A program made the translations under genes and the position numbers. From NCBI RefSeq assembly GCF_035968265.1, contig NZ_JAVYIM010000002.1, forward strand, positions 310,001-374,000: a stretch of 64,000 nt of DNA, in the 5' to 3' direction. This stretch comes from Nitrosarchaeum sp. GTDB taxonomy: Archaea > Thermoproteota > Nitrososphaeria > Nitrososphaerales > Nitrosopumilaceae. Of this stretch, positions 36,179 through 43,571 are shown in pieces. The first letter of the stretch is position 1. Each line of letters opens with the position of its first letter. The notes beneath the pieces were generated by a model. The model ran no database searches, was not told the origin of the DNA, and saw only the letters and a program-made list of their open reading frames with translations.

Positions 36179-36397
36179 GTGTTTTGACTCTAGTTTGGAC
36201 AATTATAAGCTTTTTTAAATATTTTTGATTGATTAAAAAAGTTCAATTTAATCTCTGAAAATATATTAAATTTTCTAAACATCCTGACTTGGTTGTATGA
36301 ACAATAAAAATATGTGAAAATTATGTTAATTTTAGCATTTTATGTTCGATCTGGAATAATTTTGTATTTTTGTTATAAATGACGACTATGCCCAATC

Positions 36398-36427
36398 ATT
36401 ACCATTGATTACCATTAATTACCAATA
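36398..36427. promoter_or_regulatory. Three tandem 10-bp repeats upstream of phasin-like gene
   Basis: ATTACCATTG, ATTACCATTA, ATTACCAATA in direct series. The period equals one helical turn, so identical sites face the same side of DNA, directly before the TATA box. This is typical of a cooperative activator array; the ligand is unknown. Confidence 0.6.
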
Positions 36428-36428
36428 G

Positions 36429-36436
36429 TATATATA
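36429..36436 (+). promoter_or_regulatory. TATA box of phasin-like gene
   Basis: TATATATA, centre about 26 nt before the ATG at 36458. This predicts a leaderless start there and excludes the in-frame ATG at 36449 as the start. Confidence 0.55.
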
Positions 36437-36457
36437 CTCCAATATATTATGGACATC

Positions 36458-36886
36458 ATGAATACACAAAACCCACAATCAAATCAGTCGGGCAATGCAT
36501 ATTCACTGTACAAGCAAAATGTTCAAAAATACTTTGAAAACGTTACAAAAAATGTACCACAGTATTTTCAATCAATGACCCATTTGCAAGAAGAATGTGT
36601 CAAAGCTTGCGAAAAAACAATCGATGCTTCACTCTCAATGCAGCAAGAATTTGCAAAAAAGAATGGACTTTCAACTGAAATTCCAGATGCAATGAAAACT
36701 ACATTTGTAGATATTAACAAGCAAGTTGTTCAAGCAAATACTGTCCAAAATCAAATTGTAAAAACTACAATTGATGCAACAGTACAAAATATCAAAACAT
36801 TCAATGATAACGTAAGCGCTTTTGCTGACTTGAATAGAAACATTGTCCAATCTTGGATAACCCCATTCACACAAGTAAAAAACTAG
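36458..36886 (+). CDS. Phasin-like helical protein (142 aa)
   Basis: ATG 36458 was chosen because it lies at TATA+26. The whole protein is a Gln/Asn/Thr/Val-rich amphipathic helix bundle (NVQKYFENVTKNVPQYFQSM, VFADLN-type repeats such as VSAFADLNRNIVQSWITP), with no Pro/Cys-based fold, as in phasins that coat polyhydroxyalkanoate granules. Some thaumarchaea make such granules. No phaC is visible here, so the assignment is an inference from composition and could be another surface-binding helix protein. A strong promoter suggests high expression. Confidence 0.6.
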   Translation: MNTQNPQSNQSGNAYSLYKQNVQKYFENVTKNVPQYFQSMTHLQEECVKACEKTIDASLSMQQEFAKKNGLSTEIPDAMKTTFVDINKQVVQANTVQNQIVKTTIDATVQNIKTFNDNVSAFADLNRNIVQSWITPFTQVKN

Positions 36887-36897
36887 TGTGAGTGATT

Positions 36898-36913
36898 TCT
36901 TTTTTTATTTTTT
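36898..36913 (+). terminator. T-rich terminator after phasin-like gene
   Basis: TTCTTTTTTTATTTTTTAG right after the stop, no stem. Oligo-U termination inferred. Confidence 0.35.
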
Positions 36914-37148
36914 AGATCTTATTTTATGATCTTTTAACTCAATTCGCAATAATCTTTAAAAAACAAGTGGATTTTGAGTTTATCTTATTTTGTTTTTTCA
37001 CAAAACTGATCATTGATATTTTTCTTGATTATTGTAATTTTTCTTACTTGGAAAAATTCCTTTTAAAAAATTCTTGGCATTTTACGATCTTTTCTCAAAT
37101 TTTAATCCAATAGCAATCGAAAAATATCGGTCATTATTGAGTCTCATT

Positions 37149-37251
37149 GCAGAGGTATCGAAGCCCGGTCAACCGAGAAGGACTCAAGATCCTTAAAAAA
37201 TAGGAAATCCTTTCTCTCAGGAGTTCGTGGGTTCAAATCCCACCCTCTGCA
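37149..37251 (+). tRNA. tRNA-Leu (CAA) with 18-nt intron
   Basis: Acceptor GCAGAGG (37149-37155) pairs with CCTCTGC (37244-37250); discriminator A at 37251. T arm GTGGG/CCCAC encloses TTCAAAT. Anticodon stem AAGGA (37178-37182) with loop CTCAAGA; anticodon CAA at 37185-37187. The 3' stem strand is found only after removing 37189-37206, the canonical 37/38 intron site. After splicing the variable arm (TCTCTCAGGAGTTC) has the length of other archaeal tRNA-Leu. CCA is not encoded. Confidence 0.9.
37189..37206 (+). other. tRNA-Leu intron (18 nt) flanked by direct repeats
   Basis: Begins with ATCCTT, which is repeated right after it at 37207-37212 (the anticodon 3' stem). Excising 18 nt anywhere within the repeat gives the same tRNA, so exact ends cannot be fixed; the cut after G37 is assumed. 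The bulge-helix-bulge is only approximate. Confidence 0.75.
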
Positions 37252-37297
37252 CTATCCTCTTAAAATTCTGAAAATACCTGATGTTTTTTTGAAAAAT

Positions 37298-37420
37298 TTA
37301 TGCTACGATTTGTTTTACTTTGGTAATGGAATGTTTTGAAATTTTCTTGTGCATATTTGCAATATTTTCATCTTTAAATGTAAGATTGCATCTAAAACAT
37401 TTCCATCTTCCTTCTGCCAT
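37298..37420 (-). CDS. 40-aa C2H2-type zinc-finger protein
   Basis: ATG 37420 (MAEGRWKCFRC) chosen; a longer frame to 37480 gives a non-conserved-looking lead. CFRC at residues 8-11 and HKKISKH around 24-30 form a C2H2 finger with aromatic Phe in the classic place (TFKDENIANMH). Small single-finger proteins of this type are frequent in archaea and most likely bind DNA or RNA. Nothing in context names its target. Confidence 0.72.
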   Translation of the reverse strand: MAEGRWKCFRCNLTFKDENIANMHKKISKHSITKVKQIVA

Positions 37421-37607
37421 GAGTTGTATATACGTAATTTGCTTATAAGTATATTGAACGATTGATGCAATTTCTTCCAATTTCTGATCATTGATCTGAT
37501 TTTTTTGTAATTTTTTGTCTTTTTACGATCATTTTGTTATATTTTCACGCTTAAAGTTCAATCCAAGGGTTTAGAAATAAAAAAATTCTGATTATATCGA
37601 AGATAAG

Positions 37608-38225
37608 TTGGATATTTTAGAAATTATTGCCGAGTTTTCTTATTTTGGTATTTTTCTTATTCTCATTGGAGTAAATGCTTCTCCAATACTAATGCCACCG
37701 ACATGGATTATTTTATCATCATTTTATGCATTAGATCCAAGTTTGAATTTGATAATCCTTTCAATTATTGGAGCAACTGGAGCAACCATTGGAAGATTCA
37801 TTTTAAAAAATGTCAGCAGTTATTTTAGAAAATTTGTCGGTCATGAACAACAATCTAATCTTGATATAATAGGTGATTTTCTTAATAGAAAAAAATATGG
37901 ATACTTTATTGCGTCTTTTCTATTTGGGGCCACTCCACTTCCTAGTAACATGTTGTTTATTACATATGGTTTGATGAGAGCAAAAAGTTTTGGACTGTAT
38001 GTTGGATTCTGGTTTGGAAGGGCTTTATCTTATTATGTAATGTTGTCTGTTAGTAATTTTGTTCTAACACCACTTCTTGAAGTTTTTGAAGAACGCTATA
38101 TTGGAATTTTATTATTAGATGGAATAAGTATTGGTAGTATTATATTTTTCACTTCAATTAATTGGGCCCATTTAATTACATATAAAAAATTAAAATTTGT
38201 AAGACCTAGGTTGTGGAGGTTTTAA
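37608..38225 (+). CDS. VTT/DedA-like membrane protein
   Basis: TTG start, 205 residues, about five membrane segments. ATGATIGRFILKN and LFGATPLPSNMLFITYGLMRAKSFGLYVGFWFGRALSYY match the SNARE-associated/VTT (DedA) core, where P-L-P-S and the following amphipathic helix are conserved. DedA-family proteins move lipids or couple ion gradients. It is 1 nt upstream of the HD-domain gene, so the two are likely co-transcribed. Confidence 0.8.
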   Translation: MDILEIIAEFSYFGIFLILIGVNASPILMPPTWIILSSFYALDPSLNLIILSIIGATGATIGRFILKNVSSYFRKFVGHEQQSNLDIIGDFLNRKKYGYFIASFLFGATPLPSNMLFITYGLMRAKSFGLYVGFWFGRALSYYVMLSVSNFVLTPLLEVFEERYIGILLLDGISIGSIIFFTSINWAHLITYKKLKFVRPRLWRF

Positions 38226-38226
38226 T

Positions 38227-38850
38227 ATGGACGTTGTAAATTTACTAAAAAAGGAAGTGCGGGGTTTAATGGATAATGACTCTGCACACAACTTTGATCA
38301 TATAATACGTGTGTACAAAAATGCCCAAATGATATGTAGAAAAGAACATGTAAACAAAAAACTTGTTCTTTGCGCAGTTTTACTTCATGATGTCGTTTCA
38401 TATCCAAAGTCTGATAAACGCTCAAAACTCTCCTCAATACAAAGTGCTGAAAAATCAAAAAAGATTTTAAAAAAATTTAATTTTACTAATGAAGAAATTC
38501 AACTAATTTCTGACGCTATACGTGATCATAGTTTTTCTCAAAATAAAGTTCCTATCACAATCGTTGGTAAAATTCTTCAGGATGCAGATAGATTGGATGC
38601 CATTGGTGCAATAGGAATTGCCAGAGTGTTTTCAGTTGGCGGTTCTGAAAAAAGACCCTTCTATAATGAAAAAGATCCGTTTTGTGAAAATAGAAATCCT
38701 GATGATAAAATCTGGACCTTAGATCATTTTTATCAAAAATTACTCAAATTGGAATCCATGATGAATACAAAATCTGGTAAAATTGAGGCCAAAAAAAGAA
38801 CCAAAATTTTGAATAATTTTTTGAATCAACTAAAAAATGAGATAAAATAA
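38227..38850 (+). CDS. HD-domain phosphohydrolase (YedJ-like)
   Basis: 207 residues. Metal ligands in order: H22 region (AHNFDHIIRVYKNA), HD in AVLLHDVVSYP at 53-54, RDHSF and QDADRLDAIGAIGIARVFSVGG. This motif set (H..HD..DH..D) is that of the YedJ/RdgB-neighbouring HD proteins, which hydrolyse nucleotides or phosphoesters. Substrate not known. Co-transcribed with the VTT gene. Confidence 0.88.
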   Translation: MDVVNLLKKEVRGLMDNDSAHNFDHIIRVYKNAQMICRKEHVNKKLVLCAVLLHDVVSYPKSDKRSKLSSIQSAEKSKKILKKFNFTNEEIQLISDAIRDHSFSQNKVPITIVGKILQDADRLDAIGAIGIARVFSVGGSEKRPFYNEKDPFCENRNPDDKIWTLDHFYQKLLKLESMMNTKSGKIEAKKRTKILNNFLNQLKNEIK

Positions 38851-38870
38851 TTGAGTTTGAATTTGGTTTT

Positions 38871-39182
38871 TTATCCATAATCTATATATCGATTATATCT
38901 CTTCTCTACTTCTACATTTGTTCCTGAAATAATTTTTTGATACTCTTCTTGTTTTCTTGATTCGATATATTTTATTATCTCTGTAAGATCTTTATCTGCT
39001 TTGTACGATTCAAAAACAGGTTCCATCATTTTTAGGTATTCTAAAACTTTTTTCCTATATTCTTCACGAGTAGGATTTTTAATTTTATTTAATCTGAACC
39101 AAATAACTGTCCAACTTGAGCCTACTATATGTGGTAATACATCAAAAGCCCTTTCTATCTCAAAACGTTCATCGTTTCTCAT
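38871..39182 (-). CDS. Hypothetical protein coupled to hemB
   Basis: 103 residues, all-helical, charged, no Cys: RAFDVLPHIVGSSWTVIWFRLNKI and EYQKIISGTNVEVEKRYNRYI. ATG 39182 overlaps the hemB stop by 4 nt (39179-39182), so it follows hemB in the same operon. No family recognised. Possibly a heme-pathway helper; that is only context. Confidence 0.65.
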   Translation of the reverse strand: MRNDERFEIERAFDVLPHIVGSSWTVIWFRLNKIKNPTREEYRKKVLEYLKMMEPVFESYKADKDLTEIIKYIESRKQEEYQKIISGTNVEVEKRYNRYIDYG

Positions 39183-40165
39183 GCTTTTTGAAGAAACTTT
39201 GCTGCAGATTTTGCAAAGTATGTTACAATCATGTCTGCACCAGCTCGTTTAATTGAATAAAGTATCTCTTCTGTAATGTCTTTTTCATTTATCCAACCTT
39301 GTTTTGCTGCACCTTTCACTAATGCATATTCGCCAGATACACTATACGCTGCAACTGGAACATTGAATCTTCGTCTGGTCTCCGCTATCAAATCAAGATA
39401 CGCTAAAGCTGGTTTGATCATTACAATATCTACCCCTTCATTGATGTCAGTCTCAACCTCCATCATTGCTTCACGTGCATTTGTAAATGGAACTTGGTAT
39501 GTCTTTCTATCTCCAAATTTTGGTGCACATTCTGCTGCATCTCTAAATGGTGAATAAAATGATGAACGGTGTTTTGCCGAATGCGACATTATTGAAACAT
39601 CTTTGAAGCCTTCTTCGTCTAGTGCTTTTCTAATGGCCGATACCTGTCCATCCATCATTGCAGATGGTGAAACCGTGTCGACACCAGCTTTTGCTTGACT
39701 AACTGCAATTTTTGCTAGTGTTTCTAGACTAGAGTCGTTATCTACCTTGTCACTTTTAATAATTCCACAATGACCTGTGGATGTAAATTGACATAAGCAT
39801 ACATCTGCCATGATTACTATTTTATCCCCAAAATTTTCTCTGATTTGAGAAATTGCCTTTTGAACAATTCCTTTATCATCAAACGCTGAAGTACCTGCAT
39901 CATCTTTCTTTGTAGGAATTCCAAACAGCATGATAGATGGGATATTTAGATCAGAAATTGTCCCAATTTCATCATTGATGTCTTCTAAAGGTAATCTCTC
40001 AATTTCTGACATTGATTCAACTTTTATTCTAGATTTGAGGTCTTCTTGAACAAATACTGGGCAAATTAGATCTCTTGGTGTTAAAGTGGTTTCTTGAATT
40101 AATTCTCGCATTTTTTCTGATGTTCTTAATCTACGAAGTCGTCTAGTTGGAAATGACATCATCAA
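39179..40165 (-). CDS. hemB: Delta-aminolevulinic acid dehydratase
   Basis: 328 residues. Cys-type metal site CLCQFTSTGHCG (C123, C125, C133), Schiff-base Lys regions SHSAKHRSSFYSPFRDAA and VMIKPALAYLDLI, and DTVSPSAMMDGQV are all present. It joins two 5-aminolevulinates to porphobilinogen. Several nearby ATGs (40165, 40162, 40159) make the start uncertain by 1-2 codons. Operon order hemA, hemB, hypothetical. Confidence 0.95.
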   Translation of the reverse strand: MMMSFPTRRLRRLRTSEKMRELIQETTLTPRDLICPVFVQEDLKSRIKVESMSEIERLPLEDINDEIGTISDLNIPSIMLFGIPTKKDDAGTSAFDDKGIVQKAISQIRENFGDKIVIMADVCLCQFTSTGHCGIIKSDKVDNDSSLETLAKIAVSQAKAGVDTVSPSAMMDGQVSAIRKALDEEGFKDVSIMSHSAKHRSSFYSPFRDAAECAPKFGDRKTYQVPFTNAREAMMEVETDINEGVDIVMIKPALAYLDLIAETRRRFNVPVAAYSVSGEYALVKGAAKQGWINEKDITEEILYSIKRAGADMIVTYFAKSAAKFLQKA

Positions 40166-40190
40166 AATTTATTCTGGGTCAGATATAATT

Positions 40191-41456
40191 CTAGTCTAAT
40201 TCTTTCTGTTTTTTATAGTCAAATAATTTGCTTGCCATTTCGATAATATCTGGCTCACCTTGTTCCGATGCCTTGCGGATATTATTCATAGGTGTTGATA
40301 CAATACTTTCTACTACAGCTTTTGTCAATTCTTCAATTATTTTGATTTTCTTCTCATCTTTCTCATTAAGCATTTGAAGCGCTTTTTGTAATTCTTTAAT
40401 TCTTAAAGAATCAATATTTTTGAAGACATCTTTTACCAGTGGTTCTGCATCTAATCTTTTCATTGAAGCCTCTAGTACAGATACTTCCTCACTAATTATA
40501 TTTTCAACACTTTTCACCTTGTTTAATCGTGATTTCATATTTTTTTCAACCATCTCAGCAATTTGGTCTAAATTCATTAATTTCACTGCACCTATCATTG
40601 CAACTTTCTCATCAACTGTTCTAGGATTTGATAAATCTAGAATCATCATTCCACTTTTCTTTACTTTCATTGCTTTTACTATTCTTTCTTGAGTGACTAA
40701 AAAGTAAGGAGCAGTTGTTGCAACAAATAACACATCGTAATTTTCAAATCCGGATAGAACCTCTTCAAATTTTACAGGTTTTCCTCCCATGGTTTCACAA
40801 AATGCCTGGGATCTATCCATTGTCCTACTAGTTACAACAAAATCATACCCTCTTCGTACAAGTGATTTTGCAACAAGTGTTGAAACTTCACCAGTTCCAA
40901 TTAACAAAATTTTCTTTAGTTTTAACTCATCTACGTTTTCTTCAGCTAATTTGACTGCCATTGAACCGACTGATATACCACCACGATTAATTCCTGAGGA
41001 ATTCCTAATTCTTGTTCCAATTCTGATTGCTTTATCAAATAAATTATTGAGGTGCTGACCTGAAGCTTTTGCATTTCTAGCAGCTGTTATGGAATTTTTT
41101 ATCTGCCCTAGAATCTGCTCTTCTCCTATGACCATCGAATCTAATCCTGATGTCAGTTTTAGTAAATGGTGAATAGCTTCCAAATTTTCAACAAATTCTA
41201 TGTTTTCTTCAAACGCTTCTTCTTCCAGTCCTGTTAATGAGGCCCATGTTTTTTTGATTTTGCTAATATTGTAATTTTTTGCTTTACCGAATAATTCTAT
41301 TCTATTACATGTTTGAATAATAACACATTCCTCCAAGCCCGAATGTTTTTTGAAGTGTACGTATGCATTTTCTAAATCTCGTATGGTAAATCTTTCAAGA
41401 ATATGAATAGGCGCGTTACGAAAAGTAATCCTTGCATTGATTATGTTTTGGTTCAT
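40191..41456 (-). CDS. hemA: Glutamyl-tRNA reductase
   Basis: 421 residues. Catalytic Cys50 in ECVIIQTCNRIELFG, the LTSGLDSMVIGEEQILGQIK region at about 97-116, NADPH motif LLIGTGEVSTLVAKSLVRRG, and a helical dimerisation tail. It makes glutamate semialdehyde for HemL, whose gene lies 21 kb away. Its start overlaps the met8 stop by 4 nt. Confidence 0.96.
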   Translation of the reverse strand: MNQNIINARITFRNAPIHILERFTIRDLENAYVHFKKHSGLEECVIIQTCNRIELFGKAKNYNISKIKKTWASLTGLEEEAFEENIEFVENLEAIHHLLKLTSGLDSMVIGEEQILGQIKNSITAARNAKASGQHLNNLFDKAIRIGTRIRNSSGINRGGISVGSMAVKLAEENVDELKLKKILLIGTGEVSTLVAKSLVRRGYDFVVTSRTMDRSQAFCETMGGKPVKFEEVLSGFENYDVLFVATTAPYFLVTQERIVKAMKVKKSGMMILDLSNPRTVDEKVAMIGAVKLMNLDQIAEMVEKNMKSRLNKVKSVENIISEEVSVLEASMKRLDAEPLVKDVFKNIDSLRIKELQKALQMLNEKDEKKIKIIEELTKAVVESIVSTPMNNIRKASEQGEPDIIEMASKLFDYKKQKELD

Positions 41457-42106
41457 TTCCAGTTTCTCAATATTGATTTGGCTTGATTTTCTGCTTTTTT
41501 CAGATGACCTTCTTTTATTAACTGTTTGATCTCTTTGTTACTCATTATGCTATTGAGGTAGTTTTTTCTTTCATTTTGGGTAGCGATCTTATTTTTTGCA
41601 ATTTCTCTTGCAATGTTCTGAATTTTTATTTGACCAATTTCCTCTTTTGTAATTAATTTCTTGAATATTTTTTCTGATTCAATTCTCAATTTTTTAGACA
41701 TTGCTGGACTTTTCCCACCTGTAAAGATTGCAATCTGAATTAAATTATCAAAATCAATGATTGCCGGATTAGAAAAATCACTGAATTCTGGATTGTCAGA
41801 GCTATATGCTATGATTTTTTTACTTTTAGCATCGTTGATTATTTTTTGATTTAGTTTTTTATCATTTGTTGTTGTGATTACCATGTATGGTTTATAGATT
41901 GAAAGAATAGATGCGTCTTGAATTTTTTGTTTTTTAAATTTAATTTTTTTATTTTTTATTAGGTTTTTTATCTGATTATTTATTGTGTTACTAATTACTA
42001 TGATTTGACACTTTTCTTTTAATAATGAATTAATTCTTTTTAGTGCTTCATTTCCACCTCCGATAACTATGACTATTTTGTCATGAAGATTTAGATGAAC
42101 TATCAC
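41453..42106 (-). CDS. Precorrin-2 dehydrogenase/ferrochelatase-like (Met8/SirC)
   Basis: 217 residues. NAD-binding fold KIVIVIGGGNEALKRINSLLKEKCQIIVISN at the start, the NPEFSDFSNPAIIDFDNLIQIAIFTGGKSPAMSKKLR segment typical of the CysG N-terminal half and Met8. It oxidises precorrin-2 to sirohydrochlorin and may insert iron. Lys-rich and AT-driven in composition. It leads the hemA-hemB operon and is divergent from the AhbA/AhbB fusion. Confidence 0.88.
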   Translation of the reverse strand: MIVHLNLHDKIVIVIGGGNEALKRINSLLKEKCQIIVISNTINNQIKNLIKNKKIKFKKQKIQDASILSIYKPYMVITTTNDKKLNQKIINDAKSKKIIAYSSDNPEFSDFSNPAIIDFDNLIQIAIFTGGKSPAMSKKLRIESEKIFKKLITKEEIGQIKIQNIAREIAKNKIATQNERKNYLNSIMSNKEIKQLIKEGHLKKAENQAKSILRNWK

Positions 42107-42176
42107 CGATCAAAACAACTGTCGTTTCTATTTATACATTAAACTCTGACGCGTAATGTCCTAGCTACATTTTTAA

Positions 42177-43229
42177 TTGAATAATGAGATTGGTGGTATA
42201 TTGACTCAATCCATGGATGATCTGGATAAGGAAATTCTTAATGAGATTCAATGGACTTTTCCACTTACACCAAAGCCTTTTGATGACATTGCAAAAAAAT
42301 TTGAAACTACTCCTGAAATTATCAAAGAACGACTAGTAAATCTTAAAAAAATTGGAGTATTACGACAGCTTAGCGCAATATTTGACACACGACGACTTGG
42401 TTACAAAAGCTCCTTGGTGGCAATGGAGATTGAATCTGATAAATTAGAATATGTGGCAAATCAAATTAATCGTCATCCTGGTGTAAGTCATAACTATGAG
42501 CGGGATCATCAGTTTAATCTATGGTTTACTCTAGCAGTGCCTCCTGGATCAGATTTGAAATCTGAAGTTGACAAATTTTCTGTTTTAAAAGGAATTAAAA
42601 AAGTTAGAATGTTGCCTACAATCCAATTGTTCAAAATTGGAGTAAAACTGGATATGGTTGATGAAAAAAAACATGATATTGCACCAACTGAAGAAAAAAA
42701 AGAAATTAAAAATATAAAATTTGTTCCTACTGAAGAAGACAAAGAATTCATTCGTGAACTACAAAAAGATATGGATATTGTTGATAGGCCATTTTTAATT
42801 CCTGCAAAAAAACTTGGACTTACTGAAAGCGAATTATTTGATAAACTAAAGTATTACGAGGAAATAGGAGTCATGAGACGATTTGCCGCAATTTTGCGAC
42901 ATAGGGAAGTTGGTTTTACAGCTAATGGTATGATTGTTTGGAATGTACCTGATGATAAAATTTCCGAAGTTGGTTCAAAATTAGGCGCTTTCCCTCAAGT
43001 CAGTCATTGTTACCAAAGACCAACATATCCTGATTGGCCATACAGTGTATTTTCTATGATTCATTGTAAATCTGAAAGTGAAGCAGGAGAAGTTGCAAAA
43101 ACCATTCAAAATCAAATTAACGTAAATGATTACAAAATATTGTTTAGTACACGTGAATTTAAAAAGACACGTGTTGAATATTTTGTTGAAAATACTTTTA
43201 CTTTAGAAGAAACAATCTCGGCATCTTAG
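42177..43229 (+). CDS. Fused AhbA/AhbB siroheme decarboxylase
   Basis: 350 residues from TTG 42177; the in-frame ATG 42213 (MDDLDKEILNEIQ) is a good alternative, since family members start there. Two homologous Lrp-like halves: 13-165 (GVSHNYERDHQFNLWFTLAVP) and about 186-345 (FPQVSHCYQRPTYPDWPYSVFSMIHCK), each with an N-terminal HTH-like region and a C-terminal ferredoxin-like fold, as in AhbA, AhbB and NirD/L. They decarboxylate siroheme to 12,18-didecarboxysiroheme. The halves are normally separate proteins. Divergent from met8-hemA-hemB. Confidence 0.88.
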   Translation: MNNEIGGILTQSMDDLDKEILNEIQWTFPLTPKPFDDIAKKFETTPEIIKERLVNLKKIGVLRQLSAIFDTRRLGYKSSLVAMEIESDKLEYVANQINRHPGVSHNYERDHQFNLWFTLAVPPGSDLKSEVDKFSVLKGIKKVRMLPTIQLFKIGVKLDMVDEKKHDIAPTEEKKEIKNIKFVPTEEDKEFIRELQKDMDIVDRPFLIPAKKLGLTESELFDKLKYYEEIGVMRRFAAILRHREVGFTANGMIVWNVPDDKISEVGSKLGAFPQVSHCYQRPTYPDWPYSVFSMIHCKSESEAGEVAKTIQNQINVNDYKILFSTREFKKTRVEYFVENTFTLEETISAS

Positions 43230-43564
43230 AATTCATTTTCATCATGCCCTACTACATGAATCATACAAAAGTATTGATCATTCATGTTGCAGTAATAATC
43301 TGAATTATTTCCACAAATTTTACATCTCGGTTTTTCATCCTGTTTTGATAGTTTTGTGTGGTATGCCTTACTTCTCACAGTTTTATTTGAATTTTTATAA
43401 ATTCTTGTCATGCTTGAAAAATACTTTAAATCTAAATGACTTAGTTCGCCGTTATTTTTGATTTTTTTAACTATGGCATTCCATTTTTTATATTCTCCAA
43501 TCTTTGCAAATTTCATTCCGTCGATAATCTCTAATGTCTTTATGACATCCATTGGTTTATCCAT
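43226..43564 (-). CDS. Hypothetical protein with C-terminal Cys zinc site
   Basis: 112 residues. The C-terminal half has CKICGN and CNMNDQYFCMIHVVGHDE (Cys pairs with two His), which could hold one or two zinc ions; the first half is helical. It overlaps the convergent fused Ahb gene by 4 nt and is 7 nt downstream of the aldo/keto reductase on the same strand. No family recognised. Confidence 0.65.
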   Translation of the reverse strand: MDKPMDVIKTLEIIDGMKFAKIGEYKKWNAIVKKIKNNGELSHLDLKYFSSMTRIYKNSNKTVRSKAYHTKLSKQDEKPRCKICGNNSDYYCNMNDQYFCMIHVVGHDENEF

Positions 43565-43571
43565 TTGAAAA

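Larger units (their letters stand above)
36203..36448. other. Intergenic region with promoter repeats
   Basis: No ORF supported. The distal part is featureless AT-rich DNA; the last 60 nt hold a triple 10-bp repeat and a TATA box that belong to the phasin-like gene. Confidence 0.6.

Noticed and set aside
37189-37206. Reading the tRNA-Leu as a type II tRNA with a very long variable arm, without intron
   Set aside because: The variable region would be about 32 nt and would not match archaeal tRNA-Leu. Removing 18 nt at 37/38 restores the normal 14-nt arm and leaves the anticodon stem intact.
37421-37480. Longer start for the C2H2 zinc-finger protein
   Set aside because: The added 20 residues contain no conserved feature, and ATG 37420 gives the usual compact finger.
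37079-37530. Repeated TTTTACGATC near tRNA-Leu (around 37080 and 37522) as a shared element
   Set aside because: Only a 10-base match between two AT-rich stretches with no common relation to a start codon; too weak to call.
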